Shown here piece after piece: positions 18,088 to 26,552 of a DNA stretch of 64,000 nt. How positions within the stretch are numbered: the first letter of the stretch is position 1; each line of letters starts with the position of its first letter. Location of the stretch: positions 62,001-126,000 of the forward strand of contig JAQTMZ010000002.1 in assembly GCA_028714075.1 (NCBI GenBank), in the 5' to 3' direction. Under the pieces are notes generated by a model. It saw only the letters and a program-made list of their open reading frames with translations, did not search any database and was not told the DNA's origin. Origin of the DNA: Gallionella sp. GTDB taxonomy: Bacteria; Pseudomonadota; Gammaproteobacteria; Burkholderiales; Gallionellaceae. A program made the translations under genes and the position numbers.

Positions 18088-19716
18088 ATGAATTCTACCG
18101 ACCATATGCTGCATCGCCTCAAAGAGCTGAATGAAATCGGCATCGCGCTGTCGCAGCAGCGCAATATCAACAGCCTGCTCGAAACAATCCTGGTAGCGGC
18201 CAAACGCATCACCAATGCGGATGCCGGCACGCTCTATCTGCACGATGCGGAGCAACGGTTGCTGCGCTTCGAAATACTGCGCAACGATAAACTGAAGACG
18301 GCGATGGGCGGAACCAGCGGCGTGGCGATTACCTTCCCCGCGATCCGGCTGTACGATGATGCCGGCAATCCCAACCACAACAACGTGGCGAGCCACTCGG
18401 CTCTCAGCAGGGACACGGTGAATATTCCCGATGCCTACACCGCACAGGGTTACGATTTTTCCGGCACCAAAAAATTTGACGGCGCAACCGGCTACCGCTC
18501 TCAATCCTTTCTTACCGTACCGATGCTCGATCACGAGGATCAAGTCATCGGCGTGCTGCAACTCATCAACGCGCAAGACCGCGAAAGCGGCGCGATCGTA
18601 CCGTTTTCAAAGGACGACCAGCAGTTGCTCGAATCGCTCGCCTCGCAGGCCGCCATCGCGCTCAGCAACCGCCGGCTCATCGCACAACTGGAAGAGCTGT
18701 TCGAATCCTTTATCCGGATGATCAATACCGCGATCGACGATAAATCACCCTATACCAGCGGCCACTGCGCGCGCGTGCCGATACTGACCATGATGCTGGC
18801 CGAGGCGGCTAACAACACCGACACAGGCCCGCTCAAGGACTTTGCGCTGACCGACAAGGACCGGCGCGAACTGAGGATCGCCGGGCTATTGCATGACTGC
18901 GGCAAAATCACCACCCCGGTGCATGTGGTGGACAAGGCGACCAAACTGGAAACCATTTTCGACCGCATCCACATGGTGGATACCCGGTTTGAAATACTCA
19001 AGCGCGATGCCGAAATCGCCATGCTGCGCGAAATGGCGGAAGCGCACGGCGATGCCGGACGCAGCGAAACCGCGCGCCAGGCCTATGCCGCGCGCGTAGC
19101 GCAACTTGACCAGGACCGCGAATTTCTGCGCCACTGCAATGTCGGCGGCGAAGCCATGTCGGATGAGGCACAGCAGCATTTGCGCCAGATCGCCGCCTAC
19201 CAATGGCGCGATGCCGAAGGCAAGATGGGCAATTTCCTCAGCGACAACGAACTGGAGAACCTCTCGATACGCGCCGGCACCTTGACGGCGGCCGAACGCG
19301 AGATCATCAATCACCATATCGTCATGACCATCAAGATGCTGGAAGCCATGCCGTGGCCGGTACAACTCCAGAGCGTCACCGAATATGCGGGCGGGCATCA
19401 CGAACGCATGGACGGCAAGGGCTACCCGCGCGGCCTCACCCGCGAACAGATGTCGGTGCAGGCGCGCATGATGGGCATCGCCGACATTTTCGAGGCGCTC
19501 ACCGCCAAGGACAGACCGTACAAAAAGGGCAAGACGCTGACCGAATCGCTTACCATCCTCGGCAAATTCAAACTCGGCGGACATATCGACCCGGACTTGT
19601 TCGATGTATTCATCCGCGAGAAAGTCTATCTCGATTACGCCAAGCAATTCCTCTCGCCCGAACAGATAGACGAGGTGGATTTGAGCAAGATACCGGGTGT
19701 CAACCTCGATGCCTGA
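18088..19716 (+). CDS. GAF/HD-GYP putative c-di-GMP phosphodiesterase
   Basis: A protein of 542 residues. GAF sensor domain (about 15-190), then an HD-GYP domain with LLHDCGKITTP (HDxGK near 269) and GHHERMDGKGYPRGL (437-451). The two halves are about 168 residues apart, against roughly 65 in ordinary HD-GYP proteins, because of a charged helical insert (about 285-390). All metal-binding His/Asp residues that can be recognised by eye are present. It follows the secretion ATPase by 11 bp (ribosome site AAAGGGAT), so the two GAF proteins are likely made together. Confidence 0.88.
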   Translation: MNSTDHMLHRLKELNEIGIALSQQRNINSLLETILVAAKRITNADAGTLYLHDAEQRLLRFEILRNDKLKTAMGGTSGVAITFPAIRLYDDAGNPNHNNVASHSALSRDTVNIPDAYTAQGYDFSGTKKFDGATGYRSQSFLTVPMLDHEDQVIGVLQLINAQDRESGAIVPFSKDDQQLLESLASQAAIALSNRRLIAQLEELFESFIRMINTAIDDKSPYTSGHCARVPILTMMLAEAANNTDTGPLKDFALTDKDRRELRIAGLLHDCGKITTPVHVVDKATKLETIFDRIHMVDTRFEILKRDAEIAMLREMAEAHGDAGRSETARQAYAARVAQLDQDREFLRHCNVGGEAMSDEAQQHLRQIAAYQWRDAEGKMGNFLSDNELENLSIRAGTLTAAEREIINHHIVMTIKMLEAMPWPVQLQSVTEYAGGHHERMDGKGYPRGLTREQMSVQARMMGIADIFEALTAKDRPYKKGKTLTESLTILGKFKLGGHIDPDLFDVFIREKVYLDYAKQFLSPEQIDEVDLSKIPGVNLDA

Positions 19717-19812
19717 TCTCATCCCCCCTGTTTTCGCCATCCATTTTCGATTGACCCGGGCGCAAGACCTCGGCTACTATCGCGGCAGTCCAAGCCTGCC
19801 GAAACCCTGCTA

Positions 19813-21309
19813 ATGCCATTGATTCGACTTATTTTTTCCGCGTTTATCGCCATTGGCACCCTGACCTCATTCGCGCATGCGGAAGAGCTCCTCGCGCTCG
19901 ATACATCCCTGACCGATCCTGCGGCACCTCTGGCGCTGTCTACCGCGCGCAATATCCAGCTGACTATTATTCCGGGCAATGATTTGCCCGCACCCGACCT
20001 TTGGGAGCGCATACGCAACGGTTATGCCATGCGCGACCTGGATAGCCCGCTCGTCGCCAAGCATGAGAAATGGTATGCCAACCATCCCGATTACGTGGCG
20101 CGCATGACCGACCGCGCGCGACGCTATCTTTACTACATCACCACCGAAGTGGAACGGCGCGGCATGCCCAGCGAAATCGCGCTGCTGCCGATCATAGAAA
20201 GCGCCTTCAACCCCGGCGCGTATTCGACCAGCCGCGCCTCCGGTATCTGGCAATTCATTCCGTCCACCGGCAAGAATTTCGGCATGCAGCAAAACTGGTG
20301 GTACGACGGCCGCCGCGACGTTATCGGCGCGACCACCGGCGCGCTCGACTACCTGCAAAAACTGCACGACCTGTTCGGCGATTGGGAGCTGGCGCTGGCA
20401 GCCTACAACTGGGGGGAAGGCGCGGTACAGCGCGCGCAGGAGCGCAACCGCAAACGCGGCCTGCCGGTGAATTACACGAGCCTCAAACTGCCCGATGAAA
20501 CGCGCAACTATGTGCCCAAATTGCTGGCCGTCAAAAACATCATCGCGAACCCGGCCAGCTTCGGTCTGGCATTGCAGGGCATTCCCAATGAACCTTACTT
20601 TGCGGCTGTCGCCACCGCCAAACACATCGATGTAAAACTGGCCGCGCAACTGGCCGATATCCCGGTGGAAGAATTCATCGCGCTCAATCCCGGCCACAAC
20701 CGCCCGGTAATTTTGCAAGGCAGCAGCGACCTGATTCTGCTGCCGTTAAGTGCCGTGGAGACGTTCCGCACCAACCTGGAGGGCTATGACAAACCGCTGG
20801 TCAGCTGGCAAGCCTATCAGCCCAAAAAAGGCGAGCGATTTGACCGCCTTGCGCCGCGCTTCGGGCTTTCCGTGGAGAAACTCAAATCGGTGAATGGCCT
20901 GTCGGGCCGCGCCAATGCGAGCACCGGGCAAACGCTGCTGGTGCCGGTCAACGGCGAGGAAAACGCGACCGAAAGCGAATTCGAAGCGTTCAACATGCAT
21001 CTGGCGCCCACCAGTGATGGCCGCACCCGCACCCTCAGGCACACGGTGCGAAAAGGCGAAACACTGGCGAGTGTGGCGCGCCGTTACAATGTCAGTGTCG
21101 CCGGCCTGCAAAGTTCAAACAGCAAGCTGAAGCAGCTCAAACCGGGCCAGACCATTGTTGTCGTGCAGACAGCGCCCCGCAAGCATTCCAGACGCCTCGC
21201 CAAATCCGGCAATCACCCGCACCAGGCAGCACGGCGCGGTACCGCCAAGAATCAAGTGCCGGACAAGACGCAAAAACGCCTGCATGTCGTATACAACGAC
21301 ACCCGCTGA
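19813..21309 (+). CDS. mltD: Membrane-bound lytic murein transglycosylase D
   Basis: A periplasmic muramidase-like enzyme of 498 residues that cleaves peptidoglycan. Signal sequence at residues 1-23 (ending FAHAEE), SLT domain about 110-250 with the catalytic Glu in LLPIIESAFNPGAYS and ASGIWQFIPSTG, and two LysM-type modules (about 335-375 and about 410-450, HTVRKGETLASVARRYN). The C-terminus is strongly basic. There is no Cys for lipidation, unlike E. coli MltD. It ends the signalling block, 96 bp after HD-GYP, and may remodel the wall for an envelope machine. Confidence 0.88.
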   Translation: MPLIRLIFSAFIAIGTLTSFAHAEELLALDTSLTDPAAPLALSTARNIQLTIIPGNDLPAPDLWERIRNGYAMRDLDSPLVAKHEKWYANHPDYVARMTDRARRYLYYITTEVERRGMPSEIALLPIIESAFNPGAYSTSRASGIWQFIPSTGKNFGMQQNWWYDGRRDVIGATTGALDYLQKLHDLFGDWELALAAYNWGEGAVQRAQERNRKRGLPVNYTSLKLPDETRNYVPKLLAVKNIIANPASFGLALQGIPNEPYFAAVATAKHIDVKLAAQLADIPVEEFIALNPGHNRPVILQGSSDLILLPLSAVETFRTNLEGYDKPLVSWQAYQPKKGERFDRLAPRFGLSVEKLKSVNGLSGRANASTGQTLLVPVNGEENATESEFEAFNMHLAPTSDGRTRTLRHTVRKGETLASVARRYNVSVAGLQSSNSKLKQLKPGQTIVVVQTAPRKHSRRLAKSGNHPHQAARRGTAKNQVPDKTQKRLHVVYNDTR

Positions 21310-21333
21310 AAAAACGCTTAATTCCAATTCACT

Positions 21334-21672
21334 TCAAGGATCGATTGCCGGCTCAATCTTGTCTTTCCGCCCGTTGCGGCGGTGATCCAGCCACCAGGCC
21401 AGCAGCGGGAGCATCAAAATGCCGCCAGGCATGATCAGCGGAATCAGGTAAGGGCTCAAGTTTGACAAGGCGCGCAGGTCGCGCTGCAACATCGCGCGCT
21501 CTTCCACACTCCATTGCCCGCCATTGCGGTGTTTCATCAGGATAGGGATCAAGCCGCGCACTTGCGAAAGCTCACCACGGATATACAAACGATGGTTTTC
21601 GTGTATCGAGCGCACCGCCGCCCATTTTCGCTGCAATGGTGAAATAATTTTTCTGCGGGGTAGTTGTGTCAT
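21334..21672 (-). CDS. Small LETM1-like membrane protein
   Basis: A protein of 112 residues: a basic helical N-terminus, then one hydrophobic hairpin (YLIPLIMPGGILMLPLLAWWL, about 73-93) and a charged tail. The SPYLIPLI-PGG-LLP pattern resembles the LETM1-like fragment seen in several bacteria. No biochemical role is assigned. Convergent with mltD (24 bp apart). Confidence 0.6.
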   Translation of the reverse strand: MTQLPRRKIISPLQRKWAAVRSIHENHRLYIRGELSQVRGLIPILMKHRNGGQWSVEERAMLQRDLRALSNLSPYLIPLIMPGGILMLPLLAWWLDHRRNGRKDKIEPAIDP

Positions 21673-21756
21673 TTGCCTGGATGAAATTAATAATGGGCTG
21701 GTACGGCATCCTGACAGACGCTTGAAAAACTACTGCGCCTGCCGAAACAATTCTTC

Positions 21757-22062
21757 TTAATGATGCGAGCGGGAGGCTATTTTTGCAGAAAAAGACACGG
21801 CGGATTTATACCATCGCCACATCCGCCAGCCGGCCGTCAACATGCCCGCCACGTTGCGCCGCCGGATCGCAATAACGGCAACCACAGCGGCGACCAGCAC
21901 CGGGTTGGAACGCAGGAACCGTATGGCGGCCAAACCTTTATCGGCGAGCGCCAGCGGCGCTTGCCAGCGCATTGCCGCCGCCGCCACCTGTTCGCGTTGC
22001 GTTGCGATTCTCGCCTGCAGTTCAGCGCGCCGTTGCATCAGCGCGAGCATCTGCTTATTCAT
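21757..22062 (-). CDS. YqjK-like protein
   Basis: A protein of 101 residues with an N-terminal coiled helix (MNKQMLALMQRRAELQARIATQREQ) and one membrane segment (NPVLVAAVVAVIAI, about 58-72), matching the YqjK type. The ATG at 22062 overlaps the end of the preceding gene by 8 bp and is better than the long in-frame upstream extension, which is Cys/Arg-rich and overlaps yqjE coding sequence. Last gene of a yqjD-yqjE-yqjK-like operon. Confidence 0.7.
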   Translation of the reverse strand: MNKQMLALMQRRAELQARIATQREQVAAAAMRWQAPLALADKGLAAIRFLRSNPVLVAAVVAVIAIRRRNVAGMLTAGWRMWRWYKSAVSFSAKIASRSHH

Positions 22063-22453
22063 GCCCTGCGCCTTCGCGAACCGCGCCGAGCTGCTCCCTG
22101 TCCCTGGCCAATTCGGCCAGGCTAGCGGAAAACAGTCTGGATTTTTTCTGCGCCTTGCCGCGCAGCAACAGCACCGCCAACGAGCCCGACACGAAGAAAA
22201 CAACGCTCAACGCGCCGAGCACCGCGAGACGGTGATCGTCCCAGAACAGCACCACGATAAAAACGCTAAGCAGCAGCAGGCCCATGCCGAAACAGAACAG
22301 CGCGCACAATGCAAAAAGGAGCATCTGCGTCAAGCGCAAACGCTCCTCCTGCAACTCGTTCGCCAGCAGTTCGAGCCGCGTCGAAACGATGGAAGTCAGC
22401 GTCGCGGCCAGCCGTTTGGCCGACCCCAACAGGCCTGAAGCGGCTTCCGGCAT
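22055..22453 (-). CDS. Phage-holin-family membrane protein, YqjE-like
   Basis: A protein of 132 residues with two adjacent membrane helices (about 45-70 and 75-97) after an amphipathic region, TRLELLANELQEERLRL, typical of the YqjE/holin 3-6 family. It is not a phage remnant: the yqjD neighbour on one side and yqjK on the other are the normal chromosomal context. Confidence 0.82.
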   Translation of the reverse strand: MPEAASGLLGSAKRLAATLTSIVSTRLELLANELQEERLRLTQMLLFALCALFCFGMGLLLLSVFIVVLFWDDHRLAVLGALSVVFFVSGSLAVLLLRGKAQKKSRLFSASLAELARDREQLGAVREGAGHE

Positions 22454-22456
22454 CGC

Positions 22457-22786
22457 TTAACGTCCGCGCGAAATCAGCATGCCTATAATCAGCCCTGCCC
22501 CCGCGGCGATCCCCACCGCTTTCCACGGATTCTCATGCACGTATTCGTCGGTCACTTTCGCCGCCTGCTTGGCCTTCGCGGTGACATGCTGCTGCGCAAT
22601 GGCAAGGCGCTCCTTGGCGGCAGCCAGGTTTTCCTGAATGCGCTCGCGTGCCGCGGCCACTTTCTCGCCCGCCTGGCTGGCCGTTGCGCGCAACAACTCC
22701 TCGGCATCCGATACCACCACGCGCAAATCCTGCATCAATTTTTCTTTGCTGACTTCGCCTTCCACGTTTGCCAATCTGGTATTCAT
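22457..22786 (-). CDS. DUF883 (ElaB/YqjD) family protein
   Basis: A protein of 109 residues: long amphipathic helix with Ala/Glu/Arg pattern (about 10-75), then a C-terminal anchor NPWKAVGIAAGAGLIIGMLISRGR. Relatives in E. coli attach ribosomes to the inner membrane in stationary phase. A strong ribosome site AAAGGAG precedes the ATG at 22786. First gene of the yqjD-E-K operon. Confidence 0.88.
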   Translation of the reverse strand: MNTRLANVEGEVSKEKLMQDLRVVVSDAEELLRATASQAGEKVAAARERIQENLAAAKERLAIAQQHVTAKAKQAAKVTDEYVHENPWKAVGIAAGAGLIIGMLISRGR

Positions 22787-22895
22787 GATTCACTCCTTTT
22801 ATAAAGATAAAAAAGAACTGCAAGAAAGGGATGCAAGTTGGTGCCGGGTAATTGTACTACAACTGCCGAAGTGCCCAGAAAATCTCCGACTACTC

Positions 22896-25004
22896 CTAAA
22901 ACAAGTGGCAGTGCACCACATGCGTTGCCGAGCAATCCGTCGCGGGAGGATAACCGGCGCGACAGCGGTCGCTGGCCTGCGCGCAGCGCGGGGCGAAGTG
23001 GCAGCCCGGCGGCGGATCGGCCGGCGACGGCAGATCGCCCTCCAGCCGGATGCGCTCGCGGCCTGTGCCATCGATGCGCGGCACGGCGGACAGCAACGCC
23101 TGGGTATAAGGATGTTTCGGCGCGCGCAACACCTCCTCCGCCGTGCCGCGCTCGACGATGCGCCCGAGGTACATCACGCACACCTCATGCGCGAGATATT
23201 CCACCACCGCGAGATTATGCGTGATGAACAGATAGCTCAGGTTCAATTCCTGTTGCAGCGATTTCAGCAGATTCAGGATCTGCGCCTGCACCGACACATC
23301 CAGCGCGCTGGTCGGCTCGTCGCAGATCAGCAGTTGCGGCGACACCGCCAGCGCGCGCGCAATCGCGATGCGCTGGCGCTGCCCGCCGGAGAACTCATGC
23401 GGATAGCGCCATTTGGTAGCGCGCGCCAAACCGACCTGATCGAGCAAGGTATCGAGCTGCGCCTGGCGCGCCGTGCTGCCACCCCCGATATTCAGCGTCG
23501 CCATGCCCTCTTCGAGAATCTCCGCGACGCGCATCTTCGGGTTCAGCGACGCATAGGGGTCCTGGAACACCATCTGCATCGCCGCGCGCCGCGTGCGCAA
23601 TTCGCCAGCCGCAAGCCCGGTCAGCTCGTGCCCTGCCAACTGCACGCTGCCCGCCGTCGGCGCGATCAATTGCAGCAGCGCCTTGCCCAGCGTGGTCTTG
23701 CCGCAACCCGATTCGCCCACCAGCGCCAGCGTGCGCCCCTGCGCAATCTCCAGCGACACCCCGTCCACCGCCTTCACCTGTCCGACCACGCGCTGCAAAA
23801 TGCCCTTGCGGATCGGGAAGTGGACTTGCAAATCTTTGACTTGCAGGAGCGAAGATTGAACTCCCCTCTCCCGCACTACCGCACTCCCCTCTCCCGCTTG
23901 CGGGAGAGGGGCTGGGGGAGAGGGTATTTTTTCTCGCGCCTTACTCCCCACCCCACGCTCCGAATAAAGATGGCACCGCACCCCCTGCCCTTCCCCCACC
24001 TCTGTCCAGCCCGGCGTCTGCTCACTGCACAACGCCCACGCCTTATCGCAGCGCGGCGCAAAGCGGCAACCCTGCGTGATGCTGCCCGGCGGCGGCACGC
24101 TGCCGGGAATCGCGGCCAGCGGCTGACCGCGCCGCGCCGCATCGGGCAGCGCGGCAAATAATTTTTGCGTGTAGGGATGCAGCGGCTCGGCGAACAACTG
24201 CGCGCGGCTGGCCTGCTCGACGATCTGCCCGGCATACATCACACCGACCCGGTGCGCCATCTCCGCCACCACGCCGAGATCGTGGGTGATCAGCAGCAGC
24301 GCCATGCCGCTCGCCTCCTGCGTATCGCGCAACAGTTGCAGCACCTGCGCCTGGATCGTCACATCCAGCGCGGTGGTCGGCTCGTCCGCGATCAGCAATT
24401 TCGGCTGCCCGGCCAGCGCCATCGCGATCATCACGCGCTGCTTCATCCCGCCGGAAAGCTGGAACGGATATTCCGTCACGCGCCGCGCCGCATCCGGGAT
24501 GCCCACCTGATCGAGCAACTCGATGCAGCGCTGCAAAATCAACCCCTCCCCAGCCCTCCCCTTGTCAGGGGAGGAGTTGCAGCTCCCTCCCCTGACAAGG
24601 GGAGGCCGGGAGGGGTTTGATGGCAGCTGTGAAATGGCGGCATTTTTTCCCCCATGCAACTCCAACACCTCGGCAATCTGCTGCCCCACCGTCAGCACCG
24701 GATTCAAACTCAGCGCCGGCTCCTGAAAAATCATCGCCGCGATCCCGCCGCGCACCTCGCGCATATCGCGCTCGCGCAAGCCGAACAAATCCACACCATC
24801 CAGTCGCGCCGTGCCACCCGCATGCACCACGCCATCCGGCAACAGGCGCAGCAGCGACAATGCGGTCATCGACTTGCCGCAACCCGATTCGCCGAGCAGC
24901 GCGAAAGTCTCGCCCTGTTCGATGCCGAACGAAATGCCATCGACGATAGCAACACCGTTGTGCAACGAAGTGGTTAAAGAATCGACTGAAAGAATTGCGC
25001 CCAA
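22896..25004 (-). CDS. yejF: Peptide ABC importer, fused double ATPase subunit
   Basis: A cytoplasmic ATPase of 702 residues with two nucleotide-binding halves. Half 1: Walker A GESGCGKSMT (about 37), signature LSGGMKQR, Walker B LIADEPTTALD. Half 2: Walker A GESGCGKTTL (about 430), signature FSGGQRQR, Walker B LICDEPTSALD. Each half ends in an oligopeptide-transporter tail (CRFAPRCDKA, CHFAPRCAQA). It should power YejB/YejE. Two palindromic repeats are embedded in frame, at about residues 128-154 (PPLVRGGS... type) and 360-378 (PPAPLPQAGEG type); neither hits an ATPase motif. It is separated from yejE by 1.5 kb of opposite-strand DNA. Confidence 0.9.
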   Translation of the reverse strand: MGAILSVDSLTTSLHNGVAIVDGISFGIEQGETFALLGESGCGKSMTALSLLRLLPDGVVHAGGTARLDGVDLFGLRERDMREVRGGIAAMIFQEPALSLNPVLTVGQQIAEVLELHGGKNAAISQLPSNPSRPPLVRGGSCNSSPDKGRAGEGLILQRCIELLDQVGIPDAARRVTEYPFQLSGGMKQRVMIAMALAGQPKLLIADEPTTALDVTIQAQVLQLLRDTQEASGMALLLITHDLGVVAEMAHRVGVMYAGQIVEQASRAQLFAEPLHPYTQKLFAALPDAARRGQPLAAIPGSVPPPGSITQGCRFAPRCDKAWALCSEQTPGWTEVGEGQGVRCHLYSERGVGSKAREKIPSPPAPLPQAGEGSAVVRERGVQSSLLQVKDLQVHFPIRKGILQRVVGQVKAVDGVSLEIAQGRTLALVGESGCGKTTLGKALLQLIAPTAGSVQLAGHELTGLAAGELRTRRAAMQMVFQDPYASLNPKMRVAEILEEGMATLNIGGGSTARQAQLDTLLDQVGLARATKWRYPHEFSGGQRQRIAIARALAVSPQLLICDEPTSALDVSVQAQILNLLKSLQQELNLSYLFITHNLAVVEYLAHEVCVMYLGRIVERGTAEEVLRAPKHPYTQALLSAVPRIDGTGRERIRLEGDLPSPADPPPGCHFAPRCAQASDRCRAGYPPATDCSATHVVHCHLF
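23886..23924. repeat. GC-rich palindrome inside yejF (CCCTCTCCCGC family)
   Basis: CCCTCTCCCGCTTGCGGGAG(AGGG) is a perfect inverted repeat followed by CTGGGGGAGAGGG. It lies in frame in the linker between the two ATPase halves of yejF. The same family recurs at 27381, 27464, 39323, 49640 and 60424. Confidence 0.85.
24541..24619. repeat. Paired CCTCCCCTTGTCAGGGGAGG palindromes inside yejF
   Basis: Two copies of CTCCCC TTGTCA GGGGAG face each other (24556-24573 and 24586-24603 region), bounded by AACCCCTCCCC and GGGAGGGGTTT, so the whole 79 bp is a nested inverted repeat. It encodes an in-frame Pro/Gly/Ser-rich stretch within the first ATPase half of yejF. Confidence 0.8.
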
Positions 25005-25455
25005 GGCTTCACCTGTCCAGCGGGCTGATCACGTCGTTCAGCCGAAAATCGGCTTTTTTCTTAACCGGCATTACCTTGCCTTTCTATTGATTTGCCATCG
25101 CATTGAGCGGGCGTTCTACGAAGCAACGAAACGATGATGTCAGGCCGGATTATACGGTAGCCGCTACCAGACGAGGCAGCAAAGGCATGGCGAAATTTAT
25201 GCGTGCAAGAGGATGGCAATAAAACAATTCAAGAAAATACTTATTCAATACGGCACGCTATTTTCAGGCTAAAAATAAGCCTTTCGGCATATACACTTTC
25301 TCCGGGTTCTATGCTTCAATGTTTCCTCAAATCAAGTGGAGTGTCGGCAATTTGAGGCGAATAGGAAATCAATTGAAAAACACTGCGCTCAAGCGGGACG
25401 GCGCAAAAGCGCGCAGCCCCTTAGCTCCACGCTAGCCCACATAAGGAGTCTCGCT
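25005..25455. other. Gene-free AT-rich stretch upstream of yejF
   Basis: About 450 bp with no credible coding frame. It holds a plus-strand terminator-like hairpin (25040-25059) and, near 25404-25421, the string CAAAAGCGCGCAGCCCCT that recurs at 26010-26027 in the terminator after the frameshifted gene. GC content is visibly lower than in the flanking yej genes. Confidence 0.5.
25040..25059 (+). terminator. Rho-independent terminator without an upstream plus-strand gene
   Basis: AGCCGA AAA TCGGCT is followed by TTTTT. It points rightward, yet everything for over 2 kb to its left is coded on the minus strand, so it may be a remnant of whatever DNA was joined here. Confidence 0.55.
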
Positions 25456-25981
25456 ATGAAGAAATTGTTCTTATTATTCGCACTATCTGTACCGCTGATG
25501 GCTCAGAGCGCATGGATCGACTCAAACGGCAAGCCGATTGCGGATACAGAGAACATGCGTAGCATGTGGAGATTTTGGTGTTCAATTGGTTCTTACGTCT
25601 GACGACAATCAATTTCGGCAGACGTGGAACTCGACCAAGGGCACGCCAAAGCTAAGCTCTACCAATTCTGTACGCCTTGGATCGTCAATCGCAGCCGTAC
25701 TCATTTTCCACGGCTGCTCTCCAAGCTCATCTGGCGTTTGCGATGTTGTTTCGGAGTTCATCTTGGAAAGCCCAGGCGGAGCAAAAACTCCAGCAGGTGG
25801 TGGCCCTGTCTGGTCTGGCGCTCCATTGCAGAGAGGCCTGTTGCAACTAGGGCATGCCAGCCTAAAATTGGGCTTTGATAGCAGCGACCCAGTGGGCACC
25901 TACAAAATTATCGCAAACGTAAAAGACAAAATATCAGGCCGCACTTTGAACCTCACGTCTGAATTCAATGCCATCAAATAG
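25456..25981 (+). pseudogene. Frameshifted secreted-protein gene
   Basis: A strong start (AAGGAG, 8 bases before ATG 25456) opens a signal peptide MKKLFLLFALSVPLMAQSAW and continues to about residue 36, after which the frame runs to a stop at 25600. The adjacent +1 frame resumes immediately with GDFGVQLVLTSDDNQFRQTW and stays open to 25981, ending GRTLNLTSEFNAIK. Together they would make one secreted protein of about 175 residues. The break lies at about 25555-25575, next to the near-repeat CATGCGTAGCATG. It is either a real frameshift mutation or an assembly error. The family has no function known to me. Confidence 0.7.
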
Positions 25982-25998
25982 GCTAGCCCGTCCGTCGA

Positions 25999-26033
25999 GA
26001 GGGGCTGTGCAAAAGCGCGCAGCCCCTCATTTT
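25999..26033 (+). terminator. Rho-independent terminator
   Basis: GAGGGGCTG and CAGCCCCTC form a perfect 9-bp stem, extended by inner pairs around AAAAGC, followed by ATTTTT. It terminates the frameshifted gene upstream. It overlaps no downstream coding region if the next gene starts at 26064. Confidence 0.8.
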
Positions 26034-26063
26034 TACGTTGGACATTTTTATCGGAGTATTATT

Positions 26064-26474
26064 ATGCATAGTTACGTTTCAAAACTTCTGCCATTGATTT
26101 TTATCTTTTCAATCTCGAATTCATCGTTCGCAGAAGAAGCGCTCCTCGATACATCGCAGAACCGTGCCGCCATTGCCACTCGCATAGTGGCAGATGGCTC
26201 GTTTATCATGATGGTTCTCGATAACGAGATTCAAAAGCTCCCCATCGACAAGCAGGCCATAATGCGTCAAAATTTTTCCAAAGCTGGAATAATGGAGGCA
26301 ATGCAAAAAGCATTGTTTTTGAGCTTCTCAGAAAATTTTACTGTTTCAGAACTCATTATTCTTGAGCCATTATATGGATCAAAAACAGGCGTCGACGCAT
26401 TGAATAAGTTTGGTAAGTTTAATGGCGACGTGGCGAAAAACATGATTCTAGAAATGTCACGTCTTCGGAAATAG
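26064..26474 (+). CDS. Secreted protein of unknown function
   Basis: A protein of 136 residues beginning MHSYVSKLLPLIFIFSISNS, with a signal peptide ending near SSFAEEA (about residue 23). The mature part is helical and without Cys. The ATG at 26064 has GGAG 7 bases upstream; an in-frame start at 25968 would run through a terminator and is rejected. Base composition is AT-rich against the neighbours. It sits, with the frameshifted gene, between yejF and yejE on the opposite strand, so it is probably acquired DNA. Confidence 0.72.
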   Translation: MHSYVSKLLPLIFIFSISNSSFAEEALLDTSQNRAAIATRIVADGSFIMMVLDNEIQKLPIDKQAIMRQNFSKAGIMEAMQKALFLSFSENFTVSELIILEPLYGSKTGVDALNKFGKFNGDVAKNMILEMSRLRK

Positions 26475-26552
26475 TGAATCCGATGCCCAACCTCTCGTTG
26501 CAAGGGACGCGCCGGATAAAGCCCCGGCGTGCCCCTGAACTCAAACGTTGGT

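Noticed and set aside
22055-22453. Prophage remnant because of the holin-family protein
   Set aside because: The yqjD and yqjK-like neighbours show the ordinary chromosomal YqjE context; no other phage gene is near.
22638-24161. Plus-strand frame of 507 codons
   Set aside because: Antisense to yqjD and yejF; Arg/His-rich with no domain.
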